In this document: positions 49,740 through 62,433 of the stretch, one piece after another
Layout of the letters: each line of letters starts with the position of its first letter
How positions within the stretch are numbered: position 1 is the stretch's first letter
Assembly (NCBI RefSeq): GCF_001625305.1
Contig: NW_017802480.1
Span: 372,001-436,000 of the forward strand
Direction: 5' to 3'
DNA: 64,000 nt
Source: Branchiostoma belcheri
Lineage: Eukaryota; Chordata; Leptocardii; Amphioxiformes; Branchiostomatidae
Made by a program: the position numbers and the translations under genes
The notes under the pieces: generated by a model
The model's input: only the letters and a program-made list of their open reading frames with translations
Told to the model about the DNA's origin: nothing
The model's database searches: none

Positions 49740-52700
49740 ATGGATTTCGGCGGCATCACTCCCGTTGAAGCCATCGCTGCAGTGGTAAGAGCTTTTTAAT
49801 AACATCTCTGAGTTAGGGCACACTGTGGGCTTCGCTGTAGATGTCTTTGTGTACAATGTACACTTAAGACGGTTACACAGGGCATAGGGTTACACACTTA
49901 TATTCATTGTCTGCATCGTTAGGGTAGAGACCGATTATTTAGAGTAAGATAGTTTACATCTGGTTTATAACACTTATACAAGGTCACGCTAATGATCATA
50001 TATACATCTGGCAATGCATATGGAGTAATACTGTATGGGAACAAAGACTTGTCAGATAAAATGTGTCATCTTCATTAACTCCTAGTAGATAAAAACATCG
50101 TGTCAGATATCATGTTTTCATTGTACATTATATGTTAAAGCAATTGTGACAAGTGTATTGGGAGGGGGGTATGGTAATGGTTTCTCCAATAAATTGGATC
50201 CAACAACAAAGCCCAACGCTCTGACAAGGCGGCAAAACCGGCCGGGTGTGTGTCAGAGTTCGAGTCATAGTTCGCTGGAGATTATCTTGTGCGTCTCTCC
50301 TACTTGGTAGTCCTGTTCTGTCAGTGTCACCGAGACCATAGTTTTTGGGCGGCAACGTGCAGTACAGGTCACTGCTTTTACGTCAGAAAGAGACGCAGTA
50401 TAAAATCTGGTAGGTTGTATGTATGTATGGTTGAAATCTATGGGATCTTATACGTTAATATGTGGTGTGGGAACAATTATCGAGGAAACTTGCTCTACTG
50501 GCGCAATTCTGCGACCTTGGGAGATTGCAGTCACTGTAACTAGTTCCATCTTGCATTGAGAGGTCGCTATTTTCACTGCCATGTTTGTTCATTAACTATA
50601 TCTATTGGTTGCCAGCAATTATTTTGCAGTATACTTATGTTTTGGTATGCTTTTATGATTGTATATTTGTTCCCATCCAATACTGTTGGGAAGAAATGGG
50701 CCATGTGGTTTAACAATGTGTTTGTACATGCAATATAACATCTACCGTGCAGTACGTATTCAGGGTGTATATCTATGTTTCGATATGTTGTATCATTACG
50801 TTTACATTAAGAATATGTTGTTGATATGAGGGAAACGACACCTACCCACCCACCCATCCACCCACCATTGTATTCTACAAAATGTAACATTTACCTTTCA
50901 CTTTCCGTTTTTTCCGTTACATCATTCTTGCATAGAATCATATATTAGATGCGCATGTTTTAGAATGCGCACATGTATCTCTCTTTCAAATCTATAATAT
51001 TGTAAATCATAACTCTACCTTATCATTTGCACTGGTATCAGGGTCCCTGTACATCTAACACATAACAGCTTTCTTTATGGTCCCACTTTAGTGTGCAGAT
51101 ATAACGTCGTCTTTGTCTGTTAGTCCTTTGAATCAGGTGGATTCTGAATGGCTCAGAAGAGACTTATGTCTTTATCGGTTTATAACACACTATAAAGCTC
51201 GAGGATTAGGGGGCAGTTAAAAATACAACGTTTTGTATCCCTAGAGTTGATGTTACGTTGGTGCTGTTGATCAACGTAACTTCTATACCTATCGCATGTG
51301 ATAGACATTCTACTGGCTCAAATACCAGTCCAGGTATTTGTGTGTGCAATTGGATCAGTAACTAGTTCAACATCCAATTGTCCAAACGCTGCAAAGGCAG
51401 GTAAACAACCCTAGTATGCTTCAATGGTCTATAAACAAATATTGCCCTCCGTCGCAAGTTTGGATGGTAGTGGTGCACAAATTTGTGTAATACCTCGAAT
51501 ACTGGCATTGTCATTTGAGTTATTGATAAATGTTGACATATCAACAACGACACCTGCTTTTAATAGCCCAAATTTCAAGCAGGTGTTGCTATTCTATTAA
51601 AATCGAGGTCACTCCATTGTTGGAAATATAGAATGTGGCCAGGTGGGTTGTTTTGGACTCTGGGTCCCCAAAGGGCACATGAAAAATGTCACGGTGAATT
51701 ATGGCTAAGTACTTCGTTGGAGCTGAGGTATTGTATTACCCTGTTTTGACTGTTGTCCGGAAAGTGTCATTTATGATGGACTTAACATCAATTATTCAAC
51801 ACTCCTCGTTTAGACCCGCGTATCTGTTGCTGATGTTATCAGCATACAGAAAGGTCATTCTTAATGGCAGTTGTGAGTTTATGCGTCCTAATTACATATG
51901 CCTGTCAAGAAATATTACCAACACTAGTGTAACTGACTATAGGGTACACCAACGCAAGATATACTGGCAAAAGACCACCCTGGCTCTGTTATTCAGTCTT
52001 TTGCAACGATTAAGACTAACGTATAATTGAGTACTGGGCTGGAGGATGCGCCTGGGTAAACAGATTAAGGCCAAAATTGCCAGACCCTACCCACATGTCG
52101 CCCCTTGGTAACGACAGAAAAGGAAGCATTTGAGGTGAACACTGAAAATGCTCTTTTCGTTGAACAGCCGGAGAGCAAACCGTTGGAGGACGAAGTTGAA
52201 GAGGAAACTAGCGTACCACTGACGGACGAAGAACGCTTGAGAAGAGCCAAGGAATTTCTTCTGTTACTCGAGGACACAGGAACAGAACTGGAAATTATCA
52301 AGGAAGAGGACTTCTGGCGGGACAGTGATCCGACAATGTCGTCTGAGTCAGGTGGGCTCACCAGAGGAAAACAAAAACAAACATGGAGACAAGTAGAACA
52401 CTACATGGGGTCGCTTAAAAAAACCCGAAATATTAAGAATGCCTATTTGGAAAGTGCAGACACGCACACACATAATCATACACATGCACTCTAACTCTAA
52501 CTTAGTCTCTGTTATAAATTCGTACAATTTTGTTTTTAACTCTCTCCGAGGCAAGGCTCCTATCGCTAACATAAGTTTTGTTTTCGATTTCGTCAACAGC
52601 TTCTTACACATTCAAATACAATAATCTGTCTTCCTTGGCTATCTACACAGCAAAACACTCATCCTAAAACATCGTCTTTCAGGTGTAATATCAGACTCCG

Positions 52701-55700
52701 ACGATGGCACAAGCGTTGGCAAACAAAACACCTTCACAAAACCACTTCCACCAAGACGAAGTGATGACCAGGTGGACACCGACAGCAGCGACGAAGTCGA
52801 ACCCCTGAATAGTGTAGGCAGACCAAGGAAACCAAGCAAATCTAAGAAGAAGCGACCACCAGCGACCATAAACAACGAAGATGCCAAAGGAGAGAGTAGT
52901 GATGAAGTAGAACCTCTTTATTCCGACGAAGGAGTACCACTGTCACCAAGTCCGAAGCCCAAGAAAGCAAAGAAACCTAAGCCTGACAAGACACAAGATC
53001 CTCAGCCGACGAACAGCATACCAACGGACCCAACATCATTTTACGAAAAGCTAAGCGCTTTGCCACAGGATGAACCACCAGGCACTGCAGAGGGAACGAG
53101 TAGTCCTGAAGACAATAGATCACAGGCGGAAAGTGGCATCGGACATGAACCTGGCTTTAATGGAGAAAGACCGCTGAGTCCTTTACCTGATGATGAAGAA
53201 GTTGAACCTGAAGACGATTACGTGCCTCCTAAAACAGACCCAGCACCGATACCACCACCGAGGTCTCAGAAACCTGGCAAAAAGGAATCATCCAAGCCAG
53301 TGCAAAAGGATGATGCAGCACCCTCAAATACAGCGCCAAGCCAACCCTCCAATGGATCGAAGAGAAGAAAGCAACCAAGTTCCAGCACGAAGAGCACCAC
53401 TGCACCCAAAGGTGACCCAACAACTGCACCAGAGGATGATGGCTTCTTTGGTAACTTGTTGAAGAACAAAAAAGGCCAAGATAAAAAGAAGCCAGGAACT
53501 GGTGCCAACGATCCGAAAACTGCACCTAAAGATGAAGAGGACAATGCCGAGAAACCGGGCCTGCTTGACAGCTTGTTGAACAAACTAAAACCCAAGACAA
53601 CCGATCCGGAAGAAAACGCTGGGAAAGACGACGTTAATGAAAAGCTGCCGACCAAAGAAGATTCCTCAACAAATCAAAAGAAACCAGGAACAACTGCCAC
53701 AGATCTTAAAACTCCTAATGCCTCTGCACCTAAAACTGAAGAAAACAATGGTGACAAACCAGGACTGTTTGACAACTTGTTAAACAAACTAAAACCCAAA
53801 GCAACAGACCCAGAAGAGAGTCCAAGCAAAGACGAAAGCAGCGAAAAACAGCCCGTCGAAAAAGATCAATCAACAAAACAAAATAGTGCACCTAAAAATG
53901 ATGGGGATGACAAGAATGAAAAACCAGGTCTGCTCGACAACTTACTAAACAAACTAAAACAGAAAGATACAGATGAAAACCCAAGCACAGAAGACAGCGG
54001 TGGAAAACAGCCTGCCGAAAATTATTCATCAACAAAACAAGATAACGCACCCAAAACTGATGTAGACAAGGATGAAAAACCAGGTCTGCTGGACAACTTG
54101 TTAAGCAAACTAAAACCAAAAGATACAGACGAAAACCCAAGCAAAGAAGACAGTAAGTCAACAGAAAACGAAGGCCGTGACCAGAAATCATCTTCAGATA
54201 CACAACCTGACAAGACAGAAGACAACCCGCCAAGCACAGAAGAGAAACCATCTGAAGGCGTCCTCGGCCGCATGTTAAAGAAACTGATACCGGACAAAGA
54301 CAACAAGACACAGTCATCACCTGAAGATCAGCCTAGTGACCAATCGCCAAACCTGTCAGAGGGACAGACGCCAAAGACGCCGCTACCAGCAAGAGTGCCA
54401 GGTGACAAAGACGAGCCAGCACCGACACCACCACCAAGAACTAAGAGTACACGTAAACGGCCTACAACCCTCCCAATCGACAAGCCAACAGAGAAGGACA
54501 AGAAACAAAAGGATGGCGAAGAGAAAAACGCAAGCAAGAAACCCGAAGACAAAGCAAAAAGCAACAACAAAGAGAATGGAGGATCAAAGCCAAAGGTTAA
54601 CAGTGCACCTCTCAAGAACCCAATGCTCGTGTTTGGAATAGTTCCAATGGAGTTTGAGGATGTGGCGTTGACCCCTCCATGTCCTAGGAAGAAAAAGAAG
54701 CCAAACGATGATAAGGTAAATGCACATCTGCAATCACAAGTACAGTCACCACAAAGGTCCTACATACCAGGCAATCCCCATATCTGTAGTATTAATTGAT
54801 GTACATGTAGATCTGTGTTCAAGTGTGACAGGGTGCGAAGGCTTGCCTTTTACCACAAATAAACAGACGTATTACAAACAATTCACACTTTCTTATTATA
54901 TTTATAAAGTGTTGTAAAACGGCAAGCTTTGGCGTTGTCTTGTTCTTACTTAGTTTGTAGGTGGCGTTTATAACACAATATAACAATACTGGGTCGTGCA
55001 CTGTAGGATAGAACCTTAGTGTCTGTGTATAATCTGTATTTGTATTGCTGTCCTGCCCATGTTTGTAATGTGTCGTCTGGCATCTTCCTTGTTAATAGAT
55101 ATCAGTCTGATCCATGTCGTATTCTACTAGAATGGAGACACATTTTTGTGGGACTTGGGGCAGATAAGATGAGTGTCGGATTGCATCTCAGATATCTGTC
55201 TGAATACATTCTAAACCCTGAAATTGCTTCAGTGTGTCAACTTACTGATGATGATCATTTTCTTTTTTTCCCAGAACGGTGGTAACGTGTCGAACCCACA
55301 AGAAGAATCAGATACTTTAGGTTCAATTCTTGACTACGTTTTTGGTCGTCCGAAAGATAGGAAAACACCAGTAGCTAAACCTAAGTATGCGCCAAAACCC
55401 GCCGATGGAACCAAGCCTAAGGACAAAAGCCCGAAGACTGCTCCGAGCGAAACTATTCCAACTAAAAAGGAGGAACCGTCGCCAGCAGTCAAGTCGTTAC
55501 AGGGACTTTTGGATAAAACTGAGCCTCCCAAAGATGAGCCAGCAGAATCTAAGCCTGCCGAGAAGACAGATAAGCCAAAAGAAGAGACTCCGAAGGCGAC
55601 AGAGCAGCCAAAAGAAGAGCCTGCTCCAGTTGAGCCTTCCAAGGTGACCGAAAAGCCGAAAGATGAGCCTGTACCAGCCGAGCCTGCCAAGGTGACCGAG

Positions 55701-58700
55701 CAGCCCAAAACTGAGCCTGCACCAGCTAAGCCTGCCAAGGAGTCAGAGCCAGAGCAGCCCAAGGATACAGCAAAGCCGAAAAAAGAACCTACCAAGGAAA
55801 TACCTCCGGAACAAAAACCGTCAGAAGTGCCTCCTACAGTGGAAAAGCCTTCCGAAGATAAGGCAGCTCCGCCTTCTCCAAAACCGAAATCAACTAAAGA
55901 GAAGAAAGCCCCAAAGACACCATCACCGAAGACAAGAAAATCGTCCAAGACTAAAGAGCCTACAGACGAACCTACAAAGAAGAAGACCAAGGACAAGAAG
56001 CCAGTAAAAGATAAGGCATCAAAATCACGAAAGAAGTCTGATGATAAGCCTGTGAAAGCTGAGCCACCGCAACCTCAAGAGCCACCAGTTTTTCTTGAGA
56101 ATGTCCAACCTGTACAGGCTGAACCTGTACAGGCTAAGCCACCAGCACCGCAGATTCCAGAAAAGATAGAGGATGAACCTGTGTTTGCTGCGCCTCCATC
56201 AGCAAAGGAGAATCGTCCCACCAGTCCGCGGTCAAGGAAACCAAGCAAACTTCTTTCCAAACTCAAGAAGCTCAAAGACGGACTAACGCATGACATCTCA
56301 TCGGACAACGAAGTCGAGTCTCCTGAAACAAAGAGGAAGGCACCGCAGAAGGTACCAGATCCAACTCAAGAAAAGGAGGAGCCAGAAACGGTAGAGCCAC
56401 CACCAAGGAGAAAGAGAGAGGACAGATCCATGTCACCACCACCTCAGAGGAAAGAGGAGAAGGCACCAGAAACTCCCAAAGAAGAACCCGAGGAGGTACC
56501 GATGAAGATGCCAACACCACCGCCCCGGCACAAAAAAGATGCGCCCATACCGAAAGAAGACGAGGAGCCTGTCAAAGCGGAATCAACGCCACCACCGAAG
56601 GAGGAGAAGAAAGAACCAGAAACAGTACAGGAGCAGGAGCCAGAGAAGGCTGCTCCACCACCGCCACAGGAGAAAGAGGAGCCTCCTAAACCAGAGGAGA
56701 AGGAGGAAGTGAAACCGGTTGCGGTTACACCAGTTGCACCACAGCCTGAAGAAAAGATAGTTGTTCAGGAGCCTGTACAAGCTGCACCACCACAGCCACA
56801 AGAGGAAGCGGAGCCCCCAAAACCGGACGAGAAGGAGGACGTGACTCCGGTGACGGTTGAACCAGCTACACCGCAGCCAGAGGAGGTGAAGAAAGAGCCG
56901 GAACAAATCGAACCTGAACCTGAAACACCAACGCCATCACAGCTGCAAGAAGAACTAGAACCGGACAAGGAAGAGGAGATTAAGCCTCAGACGATTGAAG
57001 AACCTGTTCCACGAAAGGAAGAGACTACAGAGGAAGAGAAAGAACCTGACACCACAGAAGACAAACCGGTGGAGGCCGAGCCTGAAAAACCTAAAGAAGA
57101 GGAAGATGCTGAGGAAAAACCTACAGAAGAGGAGGCGAAAGATGAACCAAAGCTCGAAGAACAACAGATATCAGAGCCGACAGAAAGTGTACCAACAGAA
57201 CTGGCACCACCACTACCCCCAAGGCGGACCAAAAGCAAAAAGGAAACTGCCCCGACAGATGAGGTTGAACCGATCATAGCCGACGAACAGGCTGCACCAC
57301 CTCCTCTACCCGTGAAGAAGAGCCAGCTGTCATCTCCGGTGGATGAGCACAAATATCCAGAGATTAATTTCTCAGATGAGTCACCACTGCAGACAGACGT
57401 AGATGATATTTTCGTCATCCCTGATGAAGATCCTGAAAGTTTCAAGAGTAGACCGCCACTTCAGACAAATTTGGACGACATCTTCAGCAGCCCGGATGAT
57501 GTCTTGAATGCTCCATGCAAGGGGAGCGACGATGATGCTCCGAAAGAGGACGAGGAAGGAATCGTTCCGGACGAACTTGCACCCGTCAAACCAAAAAAGA
57601 GATCAGATTCATTCAAAGCAGGTCGGGATCGTCTGAAGGCATTGGGCAAATCCCTAAAGGATAAGGCTACGAGACGTAAAGCACCTAAATCTACAGATGA
57701 GGATAAACCAGAAATCACAGATGAGCCAGAAATTATTGACGAAGACGTTGACACACCGACTTCGCCTCAACAGCCTGATGCTCCTCATCCTAAAAATCCA
57801 CTCAAGTCCCTTCTTTCTAAAGCAACGTTGCCAACGAGAAGTAAATCGCCTAAATCACCAGATGAGGATAAACCTGAAATGACAGATGACCCAGAAAATA
57901 TTGAGACAGAAGACACGCCATCTTCGCCTCAACAGCCTGATGCTCCTCATCCTAAAAATCCACTCAAGTCCCTTCTTTCTAAAGCAACGTTGCCAACGAG
58001 AAGTAAATCGCCTAAATCACCAGATGAGGATAAACCTGAAATAACAGATGACCCAGAAAATATTGAGACAGAAGACACGCCATCTTCGCCGAAAGATCCT
58101 GATGCTCCCCATCCTAAAAATCCACTTAAGTCCCTCCTTTCTAAGGCAAAGAAGGCAAAATCACCTAAAACACCAACTGATGATAAACCAGAAATTACAG
58201 ATGACCCGGAAAATATTGACAAAGATTATGAGACACCGACTTCGCCCCAGGAGCTTGATGCTCCCCATCCTAAAAATCCACTCAAGTCCCTTCTGTCTAA
58301 GGCAAAGAAGGTAAAATCCCCTAAAGTACCAGATGAGGATAAACCAGATGAGCCAGAAGATATTGACAGAGATGTAGACACACCATCTTCGCCTCAAGAG
58401 CCTGATGCCCCTCATTCTAAGAAGCAAAGCAAGCCACTTCTTTCTAAACTTCGAGGTCTGAAAGATGGGCTGTTATCTGACAGCGAAAAGGAACTCACGC
58501 CTCACGTACAGAAGAAACCAAGTGACGAGGCACCAGAAGAACCTGTCATCCCAAAGGCAGCCGATCCGGAGGACATGGCGACACCGGGGCCGAGTCAAGA
58601 CAATGAAGAAAACATCGACAGTCCAAATGAGGCACCGACTAAACCCGAAAAGAAGAAGATTAACTTCCCACGGAACTTGTCTAAACTCCGAAATTCGTTT

Positions 58701-61700
58701 AAGAAACGAATGAAGTCTAAGAGTGACGATGGCCCAAAGTCAGATCAAGAAGGAGAACCAACGCCCGCCCAAGAAGACGAAAATAAGGATGAGGCTCCCA
58801 AAAGTGAAGAAGCAGTACCAGACTCACCCTCATTCTTAACATCTCCCACTTCTCCCGATGAGAGTTTTTCGACCGTAATTGAGAACTTTGCTGCAAAGGA
58901 AGATCCAGAGCAGGAACCATCAGATGCAGAAGAACCAACTAAAGATCCTGACGAAGCATGGTCTCCGTGGTTCAAGGATACCGAAAAGGCACCACAGGAA
59001 GACCCAAGTGAAGTATTCAGCTCACCGATTCTGGAGAAGAAGCCTGAAGATGATGCACCGTCTCCGCTGGTGGATGATCCAGATGTTCGCCCAAAGCTGC
59101 CGCCAAAATTAAAGTAAGTCCAGTTTCCTTCTGCATTGTCAACCTTTTGCAAAAAAAGAATATCAATATCTCATAAATGAGATCATACAACTATGGATGT
59201 GGAAAATGAATCGTCGTTTTATCTGTTCCTTCATCTAGAGATTTAGAGAAACCTTCCGATGAAAAAGACAAGGAGGAAGAGCCGATATGGGAGAAGATAA
59301 AGCCCTTGGAGGAGACCTGTGTGAAGTGCAACAAAGTTCTCAAGGATTCTGATGTCGTCGTGAACTTCAACGGTCTCATCCTTCACCAGACATGCATGTC
59401 GTAAGTGTTCATATTTCTTGTACAAACCATGACAATTAGATATAAAAACTCTCTTCCTGGACTGAGTAACAGTTCTGGATTAAGTGAAACAAATCTTTAA
59501 CTTTAAAAGGAATTGACATGTTTACCCGGAGCAAGAAATTGTGTGGGTTCAACTCTTGCTCCTATGTACAACAATCTGTGTGCTTGATCTTATGGTAAGT
59601 CCAGTGGTAGCAATTTCTTGCATGTTATTCTGATGCTACTACGTTTGTTGAAATAAATATTTATCTTTCTTTTTTTCTTTTAGGAAAAAAGAAGACAAGA
59701 AGGGTGAGTAAACTGTATCAACAGATGTTTACTACTGTAATTTCAGTGCTCATTTTTTTACATTAATTTGATTCATTTTAACACTTAAACAATTCTAATT
59801 AGACGCTTTTACTTGACACTAACACTCTTTGACTTAATTACAGAAGAACCCCTGCAGGCTCCAAAGGATGCTACGTAAGTCTATGTAAACCACTTCATAT
59901 CTCTTTATATCTCTAAGGATCCAGATTATATTGACTTTCCAACTGGACGAAATTGTCTACGTGTTTACTGAATACTTTGTCCCCGCAGGTCACCGAAACC
60001 TGATGTTGAAGACAAACCAGATGAAACACCTAAAAAGCCTCCGACAGATGACGATGATAAGATCTTTAACACTTGCTGGGTCTGCGGGTAAGACGGATAT
60101 CAAAAAGTTCTCCCTTTCTTTTAGAGTAGTTTCTAACCAACAGTGTCAAGACCAATGTCAAAAGGTCAATACAGATATTATTATACCAGCATAAACTAAA
60201 AGGTACTTTTGGATTTTCTCATCCCAGTGTAAACTCTATTTTGCTACGTCTCCATCTAATGGTACCTGAAATGATTATTACTTTTTGTTTATGATAACTC
60301 TATCCTTGAATATTGTTTCCTTAGAGAGGAGATCACCGGAATGATGATTGTTGCAATGGGGCGATACTGGCATGCACAGGTAGGTACCTGACAGCAACCA
60401 TTGTTTGATCCTCGATCGAGGCACTGCTTAGCACTGAGTACTTGTGAGAAAGAACACGGCAGTGAAACATATATATATCACTACCATTACTAGAACACTG
60501 CTGTAGTGCTTCCACAAATGTATGGACACTCTCTAACTACAGTATAGTAGGTTCCTTTCATGAGATTTATATCTAAAATCTATGAACTGATACATCACTT
60601 GATTCCTCTAGCTGATGATTAAGTTTGTTACAGCACTTCCGGTGTGCGAGGTGCGGCATACCATTCAAAACGGTTGGACTTCCACACTACGAGCATGGCG
60701 GGAAAGCCTATTGCGAACCACACTTCCACGAGGTATGCCGCTTTGTATATCACAACTGTTGTCTTCCTGTATAGTTTCTTAAATTTATATCATACGAGGA
60801 TATAAGATATGTCATGTGACTATCTGTGTAAGCGTTTTTGCATAATGTTTAACTTTTGTTATGTATGGTTTTGCAGCTATTCAGTGACTTCTGCTATGCC
60901 TGTGACCAGCCAATAACGGACGAAGGTAAGGAAAATTCCGATACCTTTCTACATTTTCAATGTTCTGAAATAATGATCAATCTATTCAGATATATGAAGT
61001 GCAACATGCTGCATGGTTTTGAGTTCAAAGACTTGTTCAAAGACTTGTTCAAAGACTTGTTTGTGCGTTTCCTTTCCAGTTATCTGTGCGATGAACAAGA
61101 CATGGTGCAGAAAGCATTTCTCCTGTGCCATGTGCAACCAAAACATCAAACTGGAGTAAGTATAAATTCAACACTACTACCCTCTTATTTAACAATACAT
61201 AATTTACTATAGTGTAACAACTACCCTTGTAACTTACGTGCATACACTATAGAATAAGTGTTAGCTATGTAAATAATACAGAAAAAGTATGCCATGAAAA
61301 ATATATTTCAATTACATGTATACCACTTCATAATATGCAAACTGACAAGTTCTTGATACATATATATGTCTAGATATCCTATTAATATCAAGGCATGTAA
61401 TGTTATTAGATTACCAAGACTCACACGTTAGATTTGTATTATCCATACTATCAAGAATGCACATGTAAGAGTAAGATATACCTCATTGGAGTCGTAATCA
61501 TTAATATCTAATCTGATTCTGTACTGTCATTACCTCTGACTACAGTGAAAAGTTCTACGCCTGTGATAGTCGTCCTGTCTGCAAACGGTGTAAAGACAAG
61601 GTGCCCGCATCTCTGCTCCAAACAAGGAAGAAGAAGACGCTCATTGATACCATCAAGGACATGGTCCGAAGTCCAAGGTCACCAAGTGCCCCATCTTTAC

Positions 61701-61750
61701 CTACTTCACCAAATGGTCCACCGGAAAATCCAAACGAGTACTTCGTGTAA
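49740..61750 (+). CDS. Gene E: large disordered protein with half-LIM and two PINCH-like LIM domains
   Basis: Thirteen exons: 49740-49784, 52084-52351, 52683-54715, 55275-59113, 59239-59400, 59684-59703, 59844-59874, 59989-60087, 60325-60379, 60634-60732, 60877-60925, 61080-61155, 61546-61750; 2,326 residues with all phases matching. Exon 1 encodes MDFGGITPVEAIAAV. Exons 3 and 4 encode about 1,960 disordered Pro/Lys/Glu/Asp/Ser-rich residues with amphipathic-helix repeats. Exon 5 holds a half-LIM. The C-terminus has two LIM domains: CWVC, YWHAQHFRCARC and YCEPHFHE, then CYAC, TWCRKHFSCAMC and DSRPVCKRCKDK, resembling PINCH LIM4 and LIM5. Intron positions inside the LIMs equal those of gene C. 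The acceptor of exon 2 is weak; another small exon may lie between 49785 and 52084. Confidence 0.85.
50846..50873. repeat. (CCCA)n simple repeat in intron 1 of gene E
   Basis: CCACCCACCCATCCACCCACC-type tract. The rest of the 2.3 kb intron (49785-52083) has short frames only, none convincing. Confidence 0.7.
52683..54715 (+). CDS. Gene E exon 3: acidic/basic disordered region with six amphipathic motifs
   Basis: 677 codons. The start carries SDDGTS, two SSDEVEPL blocks and Pro-rich PPPR motifs that could bind SH3 or EVH1-type domains. Then six motifs recur, mostly of the form GLLDNLLNKLKPK (near 53442, 53549, 53763, 53929, 54085 and 54257), each preceded by EKPG-like residues and followed by an acidic, Ser/Thr-rich spacer of about 50-70 residues. 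Each motif would form a short amphipathic helix with a basic end. Confidence 0.85.
55275..59113 (+). CDS. Gene E exon 4: 3.8 kb low-complexity exon
   Basis: 1,279 codons open in one frame, with acceptor TTCCCAG and donor GTAAGT. Parts in order: GSILDYVFG helix, Pro/Lys/Glu repeats similar in composition to gene A, Pro-rich PPPRRK blocks, a Glu/Pro region, a paired PLQTD/DDIF motif (57382-57490), the 54-residue repeats, a KLRGLKDGLLSDSE helix, a basic KLRNSFKKRMKSK segment, and an acidic tail with WSPWFKD. Confidence 0.85.
57700..58430 (+). repeat. Five tandem 49-54 residue repeats in gene E
   Basis: The word HPKNPLKSLLSKA recurs at about 57786, 57948, 58110 and 58266, with a degenerate fifth near 58413. 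Periods are 162, 162, 156 and 147 bases. The second and third share long stretches of identical DNA, so they duplicated recently. Each unit has a basic KSLLSKA helix, a Lys/Ser/Pro stretch and an acidic DEDKPEITDDPEN stretch. Confidence 0.9.
59239..59400 (+). CDS. Gene E exon 5: half-LIM module
   Basis: 162 bases, phase 2 on both sides, donor GTAAGT. After a charged lead it encodes C-V-K-C, 18 residues, H-Q-T-C, Met-Ser. It has the same spacing and intron phase as the half-LIM exons of A and B. The next two exons are tiny linkers without zinc ligands. Confidence 0.85.
61026..61062. repeat. Three copies of a 12-base word in the last-but-one intron of gene E
   Basis: TTCAAAGACTTG is repeated three times just before the acceptor of exon 12. 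Confidence 0.8.
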
Positions 61751-62427
61751 AACACATGTCAGGAAGGCTTAGAATGTAGATTTCGCAAGTCATAATTGTT
61801 CAATGAGTGATTCTTCTATATATAGCTGGTAATTTCTGTTACTATAGTATTTCTATTTTCAAAAATTCTATCGCGATATTTACGTTAAGCAAGGTAGTAA
61901 AAGTATGAACTGAAGCCTCCTCCAGAGTATCGCTAACAAGCTAAAAATGTAGACCGGTTGGTAAAGGGTACAGAATGTTCGTAATTTCCTTTGAATTCTT
62001 GCATTAAAATCATTAACACATTACCATGCATGGCTTGCTACAGAAAAGCTACTGGTCAACTTAAGTACGTATTCTGATATAAAAGAAATGTAACTATTTA
62101 AACTTGAATGGAATTTTGTAAATATGACAAGTTCTGGCATGAATGTGTTATTTAGTATTTATTTCGAGACCGCTAAACATTTTGTAATACTAACATCGTA
62201 CTCTATTTCATTTTATGAACCTATCGGTAATGTGTATTCTAACAATTTAATATTGTAAAAGTGAGTATCAAAATCAATCGATGTTGGCCAGTCTTGTAAC
62301 TTCCTTATGCAAATCTTCAAGTCAAAGTCCCTAGGCAGCTGATATCTGACCACATAATTACGGCTTTAGCGCAATGCAACACATATTTACTTTATTAGAT
62401 GTTGCAAAGATTCGCACATTACACGCA

Positions 62428-62433
62428 AATAAA
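62428..62433 (+). terminator. Possible poly(A) signal of gene E
   Basis: AATAAA about 680 bases after the stop; an ATTAAA near 62005 is an alternative. Confidence 0.4.

Noticed and set aside
50200-50300. Possible third SINE (GAGTTCGAGTC, B-box-like)
   Set aside because: No matching A box or tail word could be found; too degenerate to call.
51701-52030. 109-codon open frame just before gene E exon 2
   Set aside because: No recognisable domain, atypical composition, and a weak hint of transposon remnant only; not supported as a gene.
55334-58222. Minus-strand Gly/Ser-rich frames opposite gene E exon 4
   Set aside because: Antisense shadows of the Pro/Lys/Glu-rich coding strand with no independent support.
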